Origin: Pseudaminobacter soli (ex Zhang et al. 2022)
GTDB lineage: Bacteria > Pseudomonadota > Alphaproteobacteria > Rhizobiales > Rhizobiaceae
NCBI RefSeq assembly: GCF_014595955.1
Contig: NZ_JABVCF010000008.1
Location: forward strand, 236,359 to 300,358
DNA: 64,000 bases
Direction: 5' to 3'
Position 1 is the stretch's first letter; each line of letters opens with the position of its first letter. Shown piece after piece: positions 1-7,746 of this stretch. Under the pieces are notes generated by a model. That model saw nothing but the letters and a program-made list of their open reading frames with translations, was not told where the DNA came from and made no database searches. Position numbers and translations under genes: made by a program.

Positions 1-388
1 CCTTCGCGCGCAGGCGTTCCTCCTCCCGAGCGATGCCGCTGCGATTGGTCCAAGTGCTCCACAGGCTTTCGCCGATCTGGTTGCCGGGCACCATCATCAG
101 GTTTTCCAGCACGCTCATGGAGGAGAATTCCCGGGCGATCTGAAAGGTTCTCAGCAGGCCCTTGGCGAACAGTTCGTGCGGCGGCAGGCCGGTGATGTCC
201 TCCCCGCCCATCGTCACCCTGCCGGACGTTGGCGGGTAAAGCCCGGCGATGACGTTGAAGAGCGTCGACTTGCCGGCGCCGTTCGGGCCGATCAGCCCGG
301 TGATCTTCCCGGCCGGGATCTCCAGTGAAACGCCGTCGACGGCATGGAAGCCGCCGAAATGCTTGTGGACGTCGTGGCAAATTATCAT
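1..388 (-). CDS. livG: LivG-type ABC transporter ATP-binding protein (partial, N-terminal part)
   Basis: ATPase subunit of a branched-chain-amino-acid/amide (HAAT) importer, acting at the cytoplasmic face of the inner membrane. The visible 129 residues run from MIICHDVHKHFGG through a Walker A motif (GPNGAGKST at about residue 37) and on to the LivG-typical LLRTFQIAREF stretch; the Walker B region lies beyond the left window edge. The ATG at 386-388 is preceded by a GAGGGG-like site. It follows the binding-protein gene at 483-1667 on the same strand after 94 bp containing a strong hairpin, so it is probably the second gene of a liv-type operon that continues to the left. Family assignment is secure; the transported substrate is unknown. 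Confidence 0.9.
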   Translation of the reverse strand, partial: MIICHDVHKHFGGFHAVDGVSLEIPAGKITGLIGPNGAGKSTLFNVIAGLYPPTSGRVTMGGEDITGLPPHELFAKGLLRTFQIAREFSSMSVLENLMMVPGNQIGESLWSTWTNRSGIAREEERLRAK

Positions 389-440
389 TGGTGTCTCGGC
401 GATCCCCTCACCGCCGCGTCGTTCGCTGCCAGCGAAACAG

Positions 441-470
441 CATGGCCCGCCGCTGGTGCGGCGGGCCATG
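441..470. terminator. Strong hairpin between binding-protein and livG genes
   Basis: A perfect 13-bp inverted repeat (CATGGCCCGCCGC, loop TGGT, GCGGCGGGCCATG) lies 13 bp after the binding-protein stop codon. It has no clear T-run, so it more likely acts as a partial attenuator or 3'-end stabiliser that keeps binding-protein mRNA more abundant than the ATPase mRNA, a common arrangement in ABC operons. Confidence 0.6.
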
Positions 471-482
471 CATCGCAAAGCC

Positions 483-1667
483 TCAGTGGAACTTGACGGT
501 TTTCATCTCGCCGTTTTCGACGACGATCTCGCGGTAGGAGCCGGCGCTTTCGCCCTTGCCGATGAACTCCACTGCCGAGCCGCCGACATAGTCGATATCG
601 CCGCCTTCCTTCAGGATCTTGAGGCCCTTGGCGAGTTCGCCGGGGTAGATCTTTTCGCCTGGCGCGTTGACCACGTCCATGATCTTGCCCTTGTAGTCCG
701 CCGGCTTGGCAGAACCCGCCGCCTGCATGGCGAGCATCATGATGGCTGCCGCGTCGTAGGTCTCCGGCACGAAGGTGGCGTTGCCATCGATCCCGGCAGC
801 CTTGGTCATTTCCAGCAGCGTCGCCGCACCGGGACTATCGGAGCCTGGACGATCGCCGAAGGCGCCGTCGAGTTGCGAGCCGAACTTCGCCAGCAGACTC
901 TCGCCCCACATGCCGTTCGGGAACACGAATTTGGAAAAGGCGCCAGTATCGAGCACCGTCTGCACGATTCCGGCACCGCCCTGGTCGGCATAGCCGGCCA
1001 CCACGATCGCATCGCCGCCGGCAGAGGCCAGCGCACCAACCTCGGCCGAATAGTCGCCCTTGCCGTCCTCATGTGGGGCGCTCAGCGTGATCTTGCCGCC
1101 GAGTTTCTCGAATGCTGACTGGATCGAGGAGGCGATCCCCTTGCCATAGTCGTTGTTCGTGTAGCTGATCACGGCTGACTTGACGCCGCGATCGGTCATG
1201 ATCTGAGCCAGGATCTCGCCTTCGCGGGCATCCGACGGCGCGGTGCGATAAAACAAGCCCTTGCTGTCGATGGTCGACAGGCCCGGCGACGTGGCCGACG
1301 GCGAGATCAGCACCATGCCGTTCGGGATCGCGACATTGGTCAGGACCGCGCTGGTCGCGCCCGAGCAGGTCGGGCCGATGATGCCGGACACCTTGTCCGA
1401 CGTCACCAAGCGCTCCGCAGCCGCAGTCGCGGCACCGGCGTCGATGCAGGTCTCATCGTTGCGGACCGGGACCACCTTGGCACCATCCAGGAAAAGGCCA
1501 GAATCGCTGACCTCCTTCATGGCCAGTTCGGCGGCCTGCGCCATCGGCGGCGTCAGCGTCTCGATGGGCCCGGTGAATCCCATTTCGATGCCGATCTTGA
1601 CGTCTTCCGCCCGCGCGGCAGTCGCCAGCACGAGGCATGAAACCGATGCGATAAGTAACTTTCTCAT
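483..1667 (-). CDS. Branched-chain-amino-acid-type ABC transporter substrate-binding protein
   Basis: Periplasmic binding protein of the LivK/type 1 fold that delivers its ligand to the liv-type permease. It has 394 residues, normal for the family. A signal peptide (MRKLLIASVSCLVLATAARA, cleavage after ARA) is followed by the typical opening EDVKIGIEMGFTGP and by paired cysteines at ETCIDAG and GPTCSG. I chose the ATG at 1665-1667 because GGGGGAG sits 4 bp upstream and the signal peptide starts there; an in-frame codon at 1688 would add seven residues with no ribosome site. It is followed by a hairpin and livG, indicating one operon. Ligand class (amino acid, amide or short-chain organic compound) cannot be told from sequence. 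Confidence 0.88.
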   Translation of the reverse strand: MRKLLIASVSCLVLATAARAEDVKIGIEMGFTGPIETLTPPMAQAAELAMKEVSDSGLFLDGAKVVPVRNDETCIDAGAATAAAERLVTSDKVSGIIGPTCSGATSAVLTNVAIPNGMVLISPSATSPGLSTIDSKGLFYRTAPSDAREGEILAQIMTDRGVKSAVISYTNNDYGKGIASSIQSAFEKLGGKITLSAPHEDGKGDYSAEVGALASAGGDAIVVAGYADQGGAGIVQTVLDTGAFSKFVFPNGMWGESLLAKFGSQLDGAFGDRPGSDSPGAATLLEMTKAAGIDGNATFVPETYDAAAIMMLAMQAAGSAKPADYKGKIMDVVNAPGEKIYPGELAKGLKILKEGGDIDYVGGSAVEFIGKGESAGSYREIVVENGEMKTVKFH

Positions 1668-1935
1668 TTTCTCCCCCAGAATTCCCACTCTCTATGATTG
1701 CAGCACAAGCTGGGATTTCCCCCCTGGAAGCCCAATCTGCAATATTCGGCTTCCTACTATGTGCGCTGGCAACAGTGATGTCACATTATGGCATGTTGGA
1801 GAAAGCTGGCATTTTGTTGATTTCGGTTTTTTGGCGAAGATTCCGACTTTTCCCCACATCGTCGAATGGTCGTCCAGCCCCAGGCAAGTACCATCGCCTG
1901 GAGAGGACTGAGCCCCTCGGTCCCCCGACGCCTGC

Positions 1936-2544
1936 TCAGACAGGCCGGATACTGCGGGCTTCCAGTCCCTTCTGCCCCTGCGCATAGGTCATCAGCACCC
2001 GCTGACCTTCAACGAGGGTACTCATGCCGGATCGGTTCAGGGCAGAGGCGTGGACGAACACGTCCTTCCCGCCTTCGGCACGGCAGATGAAGCCGAAGCC
2101 CTTGTCGGCGTTATACCACTTTACGGTACCCTCCCCTTCCTGCTCAGAGGAATTTGGCTGAAAAGAACGCTCGGATGCGGGACGACGCGATAGATTCAAG
2201 TCCGGCGTCGCCGGACCTGCGTCCAGAACCTCGAGCACCTGCGACACCTGCTTGCCTCGCGCAGCGTCCTGCAGGGTCACTTTTATCTGCGCTCCCTTCG
2301 GAACGCTGTTGTGTCCAGCAGCTTCCAGCGCACGGATGTGCAGAAACGCTTCTGATCCATCGACTGTCCTGATGAAGCCGAAGCCCTTGTCGGGGTTGAA
2401 CCACAGGACTTCAGCATCGATGGGATCTAAGACTGCTGGCGTCGGGCGCTGAAAATAGCTTGGCCCTTCTAGCGGCTCCAGAAATGAAGGCAGGTCACCG
2501 GGAAAGTCGCGGCGACGTTCTCTCTTGCTTACCTTATTACCCAT
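1936..2544 (-). CDS. Double cold-shock-domain protein
   Basis: Predicted single-stranded nucleic acid chaperone of 202 residues with two cold-shock domains: CSD1 at about 42-106, with RNP1-like KGFGFIR and RNP2-like AFLHI, and CSD2 at about 138-202, with KGFGFICR and VFVHAS. The domains are joined by a polar linker, and a basic N-terminus (KVSKRERRR) precedes CSD1. Two-domain CSD proteins are common in Hyphomicrobiales and replace the single-domain CspA layout of enterics. The gene stands alone, with 141 bp upstream. Another CSD occurs 3 kb away fused to HPF (5320-5871), suggesting a shared RNA/ribosome stress role. A possible TTGAC-N4-ATCAT site at 2633-2646 is one base off the FNR half-site rule and could equally be a -35 element. 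Confidence 0.9.
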   Translation of the reverse strand: MGNKVSKRERRRDFPGDLPSFLEPLEGPSYFQRPTPAVLDPIDAEVLWFNPDKGFGFIRTVDGSEAFLHIRALEAAGHNSVPKGAQIKVTLQDAARGKQVSQVLEVLDAGPATPDLNLSRRPASERSFQPNSSEQEGEGTVKWYNADKGFGFICRAEGGKDVFVHASALNRSGMSTLVEGQRVLMTYAQGQKGLEARSIRPV

Positions 2545-2685
2545 TGATGTCTCGTTCTGAGTGATTGATGGTCCGAACCAGCACTGGCGCGTAGCTCAAC
2601 GCCACGATGACAGGATGAACGGGAGTTCGGCATTGACAATTATCATTTCGTCGAGCGCGCGCTAGGCCATAAGATAGATGATCCG

Positions 2686-3423
2686 CTACGGCGCCGGCCA
2701 ACGTTGCAGCGCTTCCCGCCCTGCCGAGGTGAGTTCGTAGAGCCCTCGCTCCGCCCGATTGAACCAGCCATAGACATTGCGGTGCAAGATCTTCTGGGCA
2801 TTGGGTGCAGTGGGCTTGAGATCCCGCGGCCGGCGTGGTCCCTCCGACAATGCTTCAGCGCAGGCGAGCGCCTCCTGCCTGTAGGCGGTCATGATCGGCT
2901 GCCGCGAGCCGCCACCGACGGTTGGATCGCCCCTTCTGCGGCGATGCTCCTCGATGAGACGCGACCTGCGCTTCGGGTCACGCCGCGGTGGCGGGGCGGC
3001 GGGGCTGAGCAGGAGTTCGACGTTCTCTCCCCGCACCCCCAACAATCCGAAGCCCAGCCTCCGGCAGAGAGCTCTGAAGCGAGGATCATCTTCACGACCT
3101 CTGCCATTCGATGAGAGCCTGGCGGCAAGCCACACCTCGTCGCAGGCAACGGCCCGATCGACTCCCTGAAGGAGGAGTTCGAGATTGAACTGCAGCTTCA
3201 TCTCGCAGACGATCACCACCGGCGGATCGCCATCGGCCAACGCCACGATATCGCAGCCGCTGACCTCGCCCTTCACGGCATAGCCGAGGCTCTCGAGGAA
3301 GCGTTTCAGGGGCGGGTAGAGGGACGTCTCGGACACGAGCCTCTCATCGGCGATTCGTGTCGCGAACAGAAGCACCGTCACATTCCGATTAGCGCGCGAA
3401 CTCCTGCGACTTAGCCGCTTCAC
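2686..3423 (-). CDS. DUF2161-family protein with PD-(D/E)XK-like core
   Basis: Protein of the DUF2161 family, described as a putative PD-(D/E)XK-type nuclease/phosphodiesterase; the biological role is not known. The core has the expected order: helix TSLYPPLKRFLESLGY, then GCDIVAL (acidic residue) and VVIVCEMK (ExK), then LQFNLELLLQGVDRA. The C-terminal third is basic and ends in a winged-helix-like segment (KILHRNVYGWFNRAERGLYELT), which might bind DNA. Family members usually begin close to ETSLYP, so a GTG at 3334-3336 giving VSETSLYPP is a plausible true start; the longer form adds 29 basic residues. It is transcribed alone between the cold-shock gene and the flavin-protein gene. Confidence 0.75.
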   Translation of the reverse strand: MKRLSRRSSRANRNVTVLLFATRIADERLVSETSLYPPLKRFLESLGYAVKGEVSGCDIVALADGDPPVVIVCEMKLQFNLELLLQGVDRAVACDEVWLAARLSSNGRGREDDPRFRALCRRLGFGLLGVRGENVELLLSPAAPPPRRDPKRRSRLIEEHRRRRGDPTVGGGSRQPIMTAYRQEALACAEALSEGPRRPRDLKPTAPNAQKILHRNVYGWFNRAERGLYELTSAGREALQRWPAP

Positions 3424-3496
3424 ACCATGATCACGCTTTTGGAAATGCGATCGCCCTTACGTTGGGGGCTTTGTTCTCCCGGCAGAATTCAAGGCC

Positions 3497-3946
3497 CTAA
3501 CGCTCTTTCGCCTCGCGCCCCGATAGCTGGTCGATCGAGATCCGGAAGAACACGTGCGGCGATTGGTTCGAGACTGGCTGCGCGTCTGGCTTGAGCGCTC
3601 CCGGCTCCCACCAATTGGCGTGCTGACTGAGCAGCGACCAGGCGTGTTCGCGTTCCACCTTGTAACCGATCCGGTCGCGCAGTTCCTCGAAGCGGCCTTC
3701 GACCAGCACGCTTTGCCAGGCGCGGCCGGGCCCACTCAATTCCACCAGCATCGCTACCGCGGGATTGGCTCGCAGATATTCGATTTTCCGGCCGGGCAGT
3801 GAAAACGCGTAGAGATAGTTTCCGCCATAGGCATAGTAGATCGGCACAAGGTAGGGCCGGCCGTCGGAGGAGCACGCAAGGCGGCCCAGCCGGTTTGCCT
3901 CCAGGAGCTTCCTGCATTCCGGGCTGCTGAGACTCCGTACCCACAT
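3497..3946 (-). CDS. Pyridoxamine 5'-phosphate oxidase-like (NimA-type) flavin-binding protein
   Basis: Small split-barrel protein of 149 residues, cytoplasmic, expected to bind FMN (or F420/heme in other family branches). The signature opening SSPECRKLLEANRLGRLACSSDGRPYLVPIYYAYGG matches NimA/PPOX-family proteins; GRAWQSVLVEGRFEEL follows on strand 4-5. Such proteins are often induced under low oxygen or stress in rhizobia, but a substrate is rarely known. The gene has its own 116-bp upstream region holding a perfect TTGAT-N4-ATCAA box at 4031-4044, centred 91 bp from the ATG, so FNR/FixK control is likely. It is downstream of, and co-oriented with, the PhaC-like gene. Confidence 0.82.
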   Translation of the reverse strand: MWVRSLSSPECRKLLEANRLGRLACSSDGRPYLVPIYYAYGGNYLYAFSLPGRKIEYLRANPAVAMLVELSGPGRAWQSVLVEGRFEELRDRIGYKVEREHAWSLLSQHANWWEPGALKPDAQPVSNQSPHVFFRISIDQLSGREAKER

Positions 3947-4030
3947 ATTGTTTCCCTCACCTATGCGCTCGCATCGCCTCGGGGCCGAGCAGCGAGCAGG
4001 ACTATGTGAGCGCCGAGGGTGTCACTCACA

Positions 4031-4044
4031 TTGATGTGGATCAA
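4031..4044. promoter_or_regulatory. FNR/FixK-type box upstream of the PPOX-family gene
   Basis: TTGATGTGGATCAA is a perfect TTGAT-N4-ATCAA palindrome, the consensus for FNR/FixK regulators. It lies about 85 bp upstream of the start at 3946, which fits activation from about -41 with a roughly 50-nt leader. No fixK or fnr gene is in the window. Confidence 0.75.
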
Positions 4045-4062
4045 GGTTCCGGGAGCGATCCA

Positions 4063-5118
4063 TCAGCAGTGGGCATCGATCCAGGAGAAGATGCTCGGCC
4101 AGACCCCGGCATGGGCTTCGCGCCCGACGAGCACGCCGACATGCTGCAGACACACGCCTCTCTCGCCGGAGATCTTGATCATCTGGACGTCCTTGGCTCG
4201 GATGACGGACAGGAACGGCTCGACCGACGCGACTGGCGCGATCTCGTCCGCTGTGTTCACGATCGCCAGCGTGGGCGCCGCAATTCGTTCGGGACCGACT
4301 GACACGCCATCCATCGTCAGCGCGCCGGAGCACAGGCGGTTTTCGCGGTAGAGCCAGTCGATGATCTGATGCACCAGCCGCCCCGGCAGGGGAACCTCGT
4401 CTAGCGCCCAGCGCTCCACTCGCGCATGGATTTCCAGCGCATGACCGTCAGTGATGCTGAGCGCCGCGTCAATCATGCGCGACCAGATGAAAGTGTTGGG
4501 CGAGGCCAGCATGCTCATACAGGACAGAAGCGAGCCCGGAAATGGATGGGTTTCGGTGAGATTCGCCGGGACCAGGCTGACCAGCGCATCACGGAAAGTG
4601 CTCCTTCCCGGCTGGAAGCAGAGGGGCGCAGAGAGAAGCACGAGACCACTGATGCTTTCGGGCGAGAAGGCCGCGTAGATGGCCGCAAGCGTGCCACCCA
4701 GCGAATGGCCGATCACGGGCGGTGCACTCGCCGCGCTGCCGGCAATCGCAGCGACACAATCATCGATGGCCCGCACGTAGTCTTCGAGACCTCGGTTGCC
4801 ATGACGCTGCGAGGCCGGCTCCCACTCAAGCAGATAGACGTGCAGGCCGTGCCTAAGGCAGCAGCGGATCGCGCTCGCCGACGGAGCGAGGTCCCAGATA
4901 TAGGGGCGCTTGATGGGAGCGGCGATAACCAGGAGCGATGCCGCCCGGTCGCGGCCTCCATAGTCGCGAAGACGCCAGAACGGCGCTGCGGAAACCACCT
5001 GATACGGGCATTCGCGAGCGGCGAGACCCAGCGCGTCAAAAGCATTGCCGTGAGCGCGGCGCAGGCTGTCGGCCAGCTCGAACTGAACTCTGCGCAACGA
5101 ATCCAGCGCTTGCCACAT
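4063..5118 (-). CDS. PhaC-like alpha/beta hydrolase with serine nucleophile
   Basis: Alpha/beta-hydrolase of 351 residues related to class III poly(3-hydroxyalkanoate) synthase PhaC. Visible support: an early LLVIAAPIKRPYIWDLAPSAS segment typical of PhaC, a lipase box PVIGHSLGGT with Ser139, the acid NTADEIAP (Asp291) and the histidine in GVCLQHVGVLVG (His326), giving a full Ser-Asp-His triad in the PhaC order. True PhaC enzymes use Cys in the box (GxCxG), so this protein more likely acts as an esterase, depolymerase or transacylase than as a polymerase. It is divergent from the HPF-CSD gene; a FixK box at 5179-5192 is centred about 67 bp upstream of its ATG. The role in polyester metabolism is an inference. 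Confidence 0.72.
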   Translation of the reverse strand: MWQALDSLRRVQFELADSLRRAHGNAFDALGLAARECPYQVVSAAPFWRLRDYGGRDRAASLLVIAAPIKRPYIWDLAPSASAIRCCLRHGLHVYLLEWEPASQRHGNRGLEDYVRAIDDCVAAIAGSAASAPPVIGHSLGGTLAAIYAAFSPESISGLVLLSAPLCFQPGRSTFRDALVSLVPANLTETHPFPGSLLSCMSMLASPNTFIWSRMIDAALSITDGHALEIHARVERWALDEVPLPGRLVHQIIDWLYRENRLCSGALTMDGVSVGPERIAAPTLAIVNTADEIAPVASVEPFLSVIRAKDVQMIKISGERGVCLQHVGVLVGREAHAGVWPSIFSWIDAHC

Positions 5119-5178
5119 AGTGCGGCCCAGCCATGTTCCTCACACGCAGCTTTGTGCCCCTTCCGGCCAGCATCATGT

Positions 5179-5192
5179 TTGATCGGCATCAA
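5179..5192. promoter_or_regulatory. FNR/FixK box, PhaC-like gene side
   Basis: TTGATCGGCATCAA, perfect TTGAT-N4-ATCAA. Its centre is about 67 bp upstream of the minus-strand start at 5118, the spacing expected for an activator bound near -41 with a short leader. Confidence 0.78.
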
Positions 5193-5250
5193 TGTGCACT
5201 CACCATCGGCGGGCGACCACCAGGTTCAATTGGAGCTCCGCCAAAGGGCT

Positions 5251-5264
5251 TTGACGCGCGTCAA
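5251..5264. promoter_or_regulatory. FNR/FixK-like box, HPF-CSD gene side
   Basis: TTGACGCGCGTCAA is a perfect 14-bp palindrome of the TTGA-N6-TCAA class, centred about 62 bp upstream of the plus-strand start at 5320. Together with the box at 5179-5192 it gives each divergent gene its own appropriately placed site. Confidence 0.7.
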
Positions 5265-5319
5265 TGCTACGCGCACGGGACCGAGTCACACGCTCGATAT
5301 TTGAGGCGAGAACAGAGCC

Positions 5320-5871
5320 ATGCAGATTGAGCCTCAGATCCGGTTCCGGGGAATGGAGCCGTCTCCCTCCGTCGAGGAAGTCGTGCGGGAACGCATAGAG
5401 CGCCTGACCCGCTTCCATGATCGCATCACCTCGTGCAGCGTGGTGATCGAGGCGCCGCACAGGCACGGCAGGAAGGGCAGGCTCTATCAGGTCCTGGTGG
5501 ATGTGACGGTGCCCGGCAAGGAGATCGTCACAGGTAAGGGAGAGGATCGGAACCGAGCGCATGAAGACGTCTATGTCACAATTCGCGACAGCTTCGATGC
5601 TGCCCAACGCCAACTCGAGGACCTCGTCCGCAAGAAGAGTGGCCATCGTGTGAAACCGCATCCGCAGGTCCTACGTGGCAGGATCACGCGGCTTATGCCG
5701 ACAGAAGGGTACGGCTTCATCCAGGCGCAGGACGGCCGGGAATTCTTCTTTCGGCGCGAGAGTATGGCCACCGACACGGGTTGGGCTGGCCTCGCCGAGG
5801 GAAGCGAGGTCCGCTTCTCCGAGCATGAAGGCGACAAGGGCCCGCACGCCTCCAGCGTCGAGCCAATGTGA
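5320..5871 (+). CDS. HPF/RaiA ribosome-hibernation domain fused to a cold-shock domain
   Basis: Ribosome-associated stress protein of 183 residues. Residues 1-105 form an HPF/RaiA (sigma-54 modulation) domain: IRFRGMEPSPSVEEVVRERIERL, VVIEAPHRH, YQVLVDVTVPGKEIV and HEDVYVTIRDSFDAAQRQLEDL. Residues about 117-183 form a cold-shock domain with RNP1-like EGYGFIQ and RNP2-like EFFFRR. The ordinary long-HPF C-terminal dimerisation domain is absent and is replaced by the CSD, so the protein might bind both the ribosome decoding region and RNA. It is divergent from the PhaC-like gene and has a FixK-type box upstream; CapA follows after 68 bp and may be co-transcribed. The domain calls are clear; how the fusion works is inference. 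Confidence 0.88.
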   Translation: MQIEPQIRFRGMEPSPSVEEVVRERIERLTRFHDRITSCSVVIEAPHRHGRKGRLYQVLVDVTVPGKEIVTGKGEDRNRAHEDVYVTIRDSFDAAQRQLEDLVRKKSGHRVKPHPQVLRGRITRLMPTEGYGFIQAQDGREFFFRRESMATDTGWAGLAEGSEVRFSEHEGDKGPHASSVEPM

Positions 5872-5939
5872 GAGGAGCCGGCGCCCCCGGTCAGCGCGGG
5901 ATGTCTTGTAGTCGAAATTGCCCTCTATAAAATGGACAA

Positions 5940-7040
5940 ATGAGGATCTTCCTGTGCGGGGACGTCATGACCGGCCGAGGCATCGACCAGATCATGCCTC
6001 GTGCCTGCGACCCTGTTCTCTACGAACCTCACATGCGCTCGGCGCTCGGCTATCTGGCCCTGGCAGAACGCGCGTCGGGCGAGATCCCTCGGCCGGCGTC
6101 CTTCGAATATGTCTGGGGCGATGCGCTGGACGTCATCGCGGCCCGCAGGCCCGACTTCCGGATCATCAATCTCGAGACCAGCATCACCGACGACGGGACA
6201 CACGAGCCGAAGGGTATAAACTATCGGATGCATCCCGGTAACATCGGCTGCATCACCGCTGCAGAGATCGATTGCTGCGTGCTCGCCAACAACCACGTGC
6301 TTGATTGGGGGGTAAGCGGTCTTCTGGACACGCTTGCCGCGCTGCAGCCTGCGGGAGTGACGGTGGCCGGCGCCGGTGTCGATCGGAATGCAGCGGCGGC
6401 CCCGGCGTTACTCCAAGGCAGCGCCGGCCGGCTGCTCGTGTTCGCCTTTGCATACTCCTCGAGCGGTGTTCCCGATCATTGGGCGGCGAAACCGGCGCGG
6501 CCAGGAGTGAACTTCCTCAGGAGCTTGGGCCCGGGTTCCGGCACCAAGATCGCGGCCGACATCGAAGCCTGGAGGCAGCCGGGCGACCTCGTCCTCGTCT
6601 CGCTGCATTGGGGACCGAATTGGGGCTACGACATACCTCAGCTTCATCAGGCATTCGCACGCGAACTGATCGACCGCGCCCGCGTGGACATTGTGCATGG
6701 CCATTCGTCCCATCACCCTCTGGCGATCGAGGTGCATGCCGGGAAGCTGATCCTGTATGGCTGCGGCGACTTCATCAACGACTATGAAGGGATCTCTGGA
6801 TACGCGGAGTATCGCCCAAATCTCGTCCTCGCCTACTTCGTCGAGCTTGATCCTCGCGGCCGCCTTCTTGCGCTGGAACTTGCTCCCTTCCGACTACAGC
6901 GGTTCCAACTCGTTCGAGCATCGCCCTCGGAAACTGCCTGGCTTTGCCGCGTCCTGGACCGGGAATGCCGCCGCTTCCGCGGGCATATGCGAATGGGAGA
7001 TTCGGGACTGCGGCTCCTGTCCGAGAATGAAGGTGGGTGA
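5940..7040 (+). CDS. CapA-family metallophosphatase-like protein
   Basis: 366-residue member of the CapA/PgsA (poly-gamma-glutamate synthesis, calcineurin-like) fold. Metal-site motifs in order: IFLCGDVMTGRGID at the N-terminus, RIINLETSITDDG, VLANNHVLDWG, VLVSLHWGPNWG, VDIVHGHSSHHPLAIE and LILYGCGDFINDYEGI. No signal peptide or membrane anchor is visible, unlike the PgsA subunit of capsule machines, so a cytoplasmic phosphatase or polyglutamate-related hydrolase is as likely as a capsule role. It lies 68 bp after the HPF-CSD gene on the same strand and is convergent with the DUF411 gene. Its position suggests membership in the FNR/FixK-controlled stress module, though it has no box of its own. 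Confidence 0.8.
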   Translation: MRIFLCGDVMTGRGIDQIMPRACDPVLYEPHMRSALGYLALAERASGEIPRPASFEYVWGDALDVIAARRPDFRIINLETSITDDGTHEPKGINYRMHPGNIGCITAAEIDCCVLANNHVLDWGVSGLLDTLAALQPAGVTVAGAGVDRNAAAAPALLQGSAGRLLVFAFAYSSSGVPDHWAAKPARPGVNFLRSLGPGSGTKIAADIEAWRQPGDLVLVSLHWGPNWGYDIPQLHQAFARELIDRARVDIVHGHSSHHPLAIEVHAGKLILYGCGDFINDYEGISGYAEYRPNLVLAYFVELDPRGRLLALELAPFRLQRFQLVRASPSETAWLCRVLDRECRRFRGHMRMGDSGLRLLSENEGG

Positions 7041-7084
7041 GCCGCTGGTCGCGCTTCCACCAGGCGCGGCCAGCGGCGCTGCGC

Positions 7085-7573
7085 TCAGATCTCCTGCGCG
7101 CCACGAATGCGCGCGAACGTCTTTTGGCCGGAGGGACCAAACAGGAAGACCTCGTAGTCTTCGGGCGTGACGCCTGGAAAATCCATGCCGGGAGAGCCGG
7201 CGGGCATTCCGGGAACCGCAAGACCCGTGCCGGAGGGCCGCTCGGCCAGGAGGCGCTGGAGGGCCGAGACCGGCACATGCCCCTCTATGACATAGCCACC
7301 CACTTCGGCCGTATGGCAGGAGTAAAGCGCCGAGGGCACGCCAAGCCGCTGCTTGAGGCTGTCGAGATCGCCGGATTCAACTACTTTCAACGGAAATCCC
7401 GCAGCCCGGATATGCTCGGCCCAGCCGGTGCAGCAGCCGCAATTCGGATCCTTTGTCACCGTCACCAGCGGCAAAGCGTCGGCGCGTCCCAATCCTGTCA
7501 GGGAAAACAGGCCCGGTATCGCAGCGGCGCCCACCAGAAGGGCACGACGGCTGATCGCATGGTTGTTTCGCAT
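7085..7573 (-). CDS. DUF411 metal-binding protein, exported
   Basis: Periplasmic DUF411 protein (163 residues) associated with copper handling. A twin-arginine-like signal (ISRRALLVGAAAIPGLFSLTGLGRADA) precedes the family core VTVTKDPNCGCCTGWAEHIRAAGF, where the CGCC cysteines are the probable metal ligands, followed by the conserved CHTAEVGGYVIEGHVP and GLAVPGMPAGSPGM blocks. I chose the ATG at 7571-7573; the in-frame GTG at 7597 adds eight residues and no ribosome site. It lies 173 bp downstream of the copA gene on the same strand, so co-regulation with copper export is likely. Confidence 0.88.
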   Translation of the reverse strand: MRNNHAISRRALLVGAAAIPGLFSLTGLGRADALPLVTVTKDPNCGCCTGWAEHIRAAGFPLKVVESGDLDSLKQRLGVPSALYSCHTAEVGGYVIEGHVPVSALQRLLAERPSGTGLAVPGMPAGSPGMDFPGVTPEDYEVFLFGPSGQKTFARIRGAQEI

Positions 7574-7746
7574 CGTTGTTTCTCGCTTTACGAACACTGC
7601 CGCCGACGATTTCAGCGGCCCAAGTGGGCTCCCCCGCCGGGTTACTGGAGCATACTATCCTGCCTTTTTCAGTCAGCCTTGCGGCAGCGCAAGGAACGAA
7701 GCGGTCCCGGAAAAAGACGCTGCCATACGGAGCCCACCGCAGCCTC

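Noticed and set aside
2633..2646. Fourth FNR/FixK box upstream of the double-CSD gene
   Set aside because: TTGACAATTATCAT misses the final A of the consensus and could simply be a -35 hexamer TTGACA; kept only as a remark.
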